Source of the DNA: DATDIC01 sp963777625 | GTDB taxonomy: Bacteria > Pseudomonadota > Alphaproteobacteria > Acetobacterales > Acetobacteraceae | DNA length: 14,861 nt | NCBI GenBank assembly: GCA_963777625.1 | Contig: CAVZRO010000012.1 | Coordinates: 1-14,861 of the forward strand | Reading direction: 5' to 3' | Part shown: in pieces, positions 14,793-14,861 of the stretch | Position numbering within the stretch: position 1 is the stretch's first letter | Layout of the letters: every line of letters starts with the position of its first letter | Notes under the pieces: model-generated | The model's input: the letters and a program-made list of their open reading frames with translations, nothing else | Databases searched by the model: none | What the model was told of the DNA's origin: nothing | Position numbers and translations under genes: made by a program

Positions 14793-14861
14793 GGGACAAG
14801 CCCGGCCATGACGGGAAGGGGACGGCCATGACGGAAAGGGGCCGGTCATGACGGAAAGGGG
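14793..14861. repeat. Inverted copy of the REP-like core plus a 20-bp tandem repeat
   Basis: GGGACAAGCCCGGCCATGAC at 14793-14812 is the exact reverse complement of 2544-2563. It overlaps a tandem repeat with an exact 20-bp period: units at 14801-14820, 14821-14840 and 14841-14860 share GGYCATGACGGRAAGGG. The repeat continues to the end of the window and probably beyond. Confidence 0.85.

Overview
This is a GC-rich chromosomal segment, most likely from an alphaproteobacterium of the Rhodospirillales and perhaps Acetobacteraceae. That placement is inferred from gene content and order (ruvB-ybgC-tolQ-tolR-tolA-tolB), from a very proline-rich TolA, and from short palindromic repeats containing GTCATGGCCGGGCTTGTCCC, a type common in alphaproteobacteria. 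No rRNA or tRNA gene was recognised.

Layout. Positions 1-1573 hold a hairpin-bearing dispersed repeat cut by the window edge, then an IS4-family insertion sequence (158-1496). The IS carries perfect 16-bp terminal inverted repeats and an 8-bp target duplication, and it sits inside an older REP-like palindromic element. Positions 1856-2502 hold a two-gene antitoxin/PIN-toxin module. A second copy of the hairpin repeat follows (2541-2655). Positions 3006-5112 are accessory DNA on the minus strand: an unknown 134-residue protein, open but start-less reading-frame remnants, a small serine recombinase and a GFA-type zinc protein.

The core is 5181-10749, all on the plus strand. A six-unit tandem array with a TGTACA palindrome about every 32 bp and a very C-rich leader precede ruvB, ybgC, tolQ, tolR, tolA and tolB. 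These genes are tightly spaced and probably co-transcribed. RuvB drives Holliday-junction branch migration. TolQ-TolR form the proton-driven inner-membrane motor, TolA spans the periplasm, TolB is the periplasmic beta-propeller partner, and YbgC is the usual thioesterase companion. ruvC and ruvA are absent upstream, and pal is absent directly downstream of tolB. The 3' end of ruvB looks frameshifted.

Positions 10872-14861 are accessory again: a small unknown protein, a class I methyltransferase cut by an intact IS66-family element (12001-14518; tnpA, tnpB, tnpC), and the C-terminal remnant of an unrelated IS4-type transposase on the other side of the IS66. No target duplication flanks the IS66, so the junctions point to a rearrangement. 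The window ends in the same REP-like repeat in inverted orientation, running into a 20-bp tandem repeat.

No clear new multi-gene system was found. The strongest unexplained signals are the phased TGTACA array and C-rich leader upstream of ruvB, the ruvB 3' frameshift, and the IS-driven remodelling on both sides of the Tol operon.
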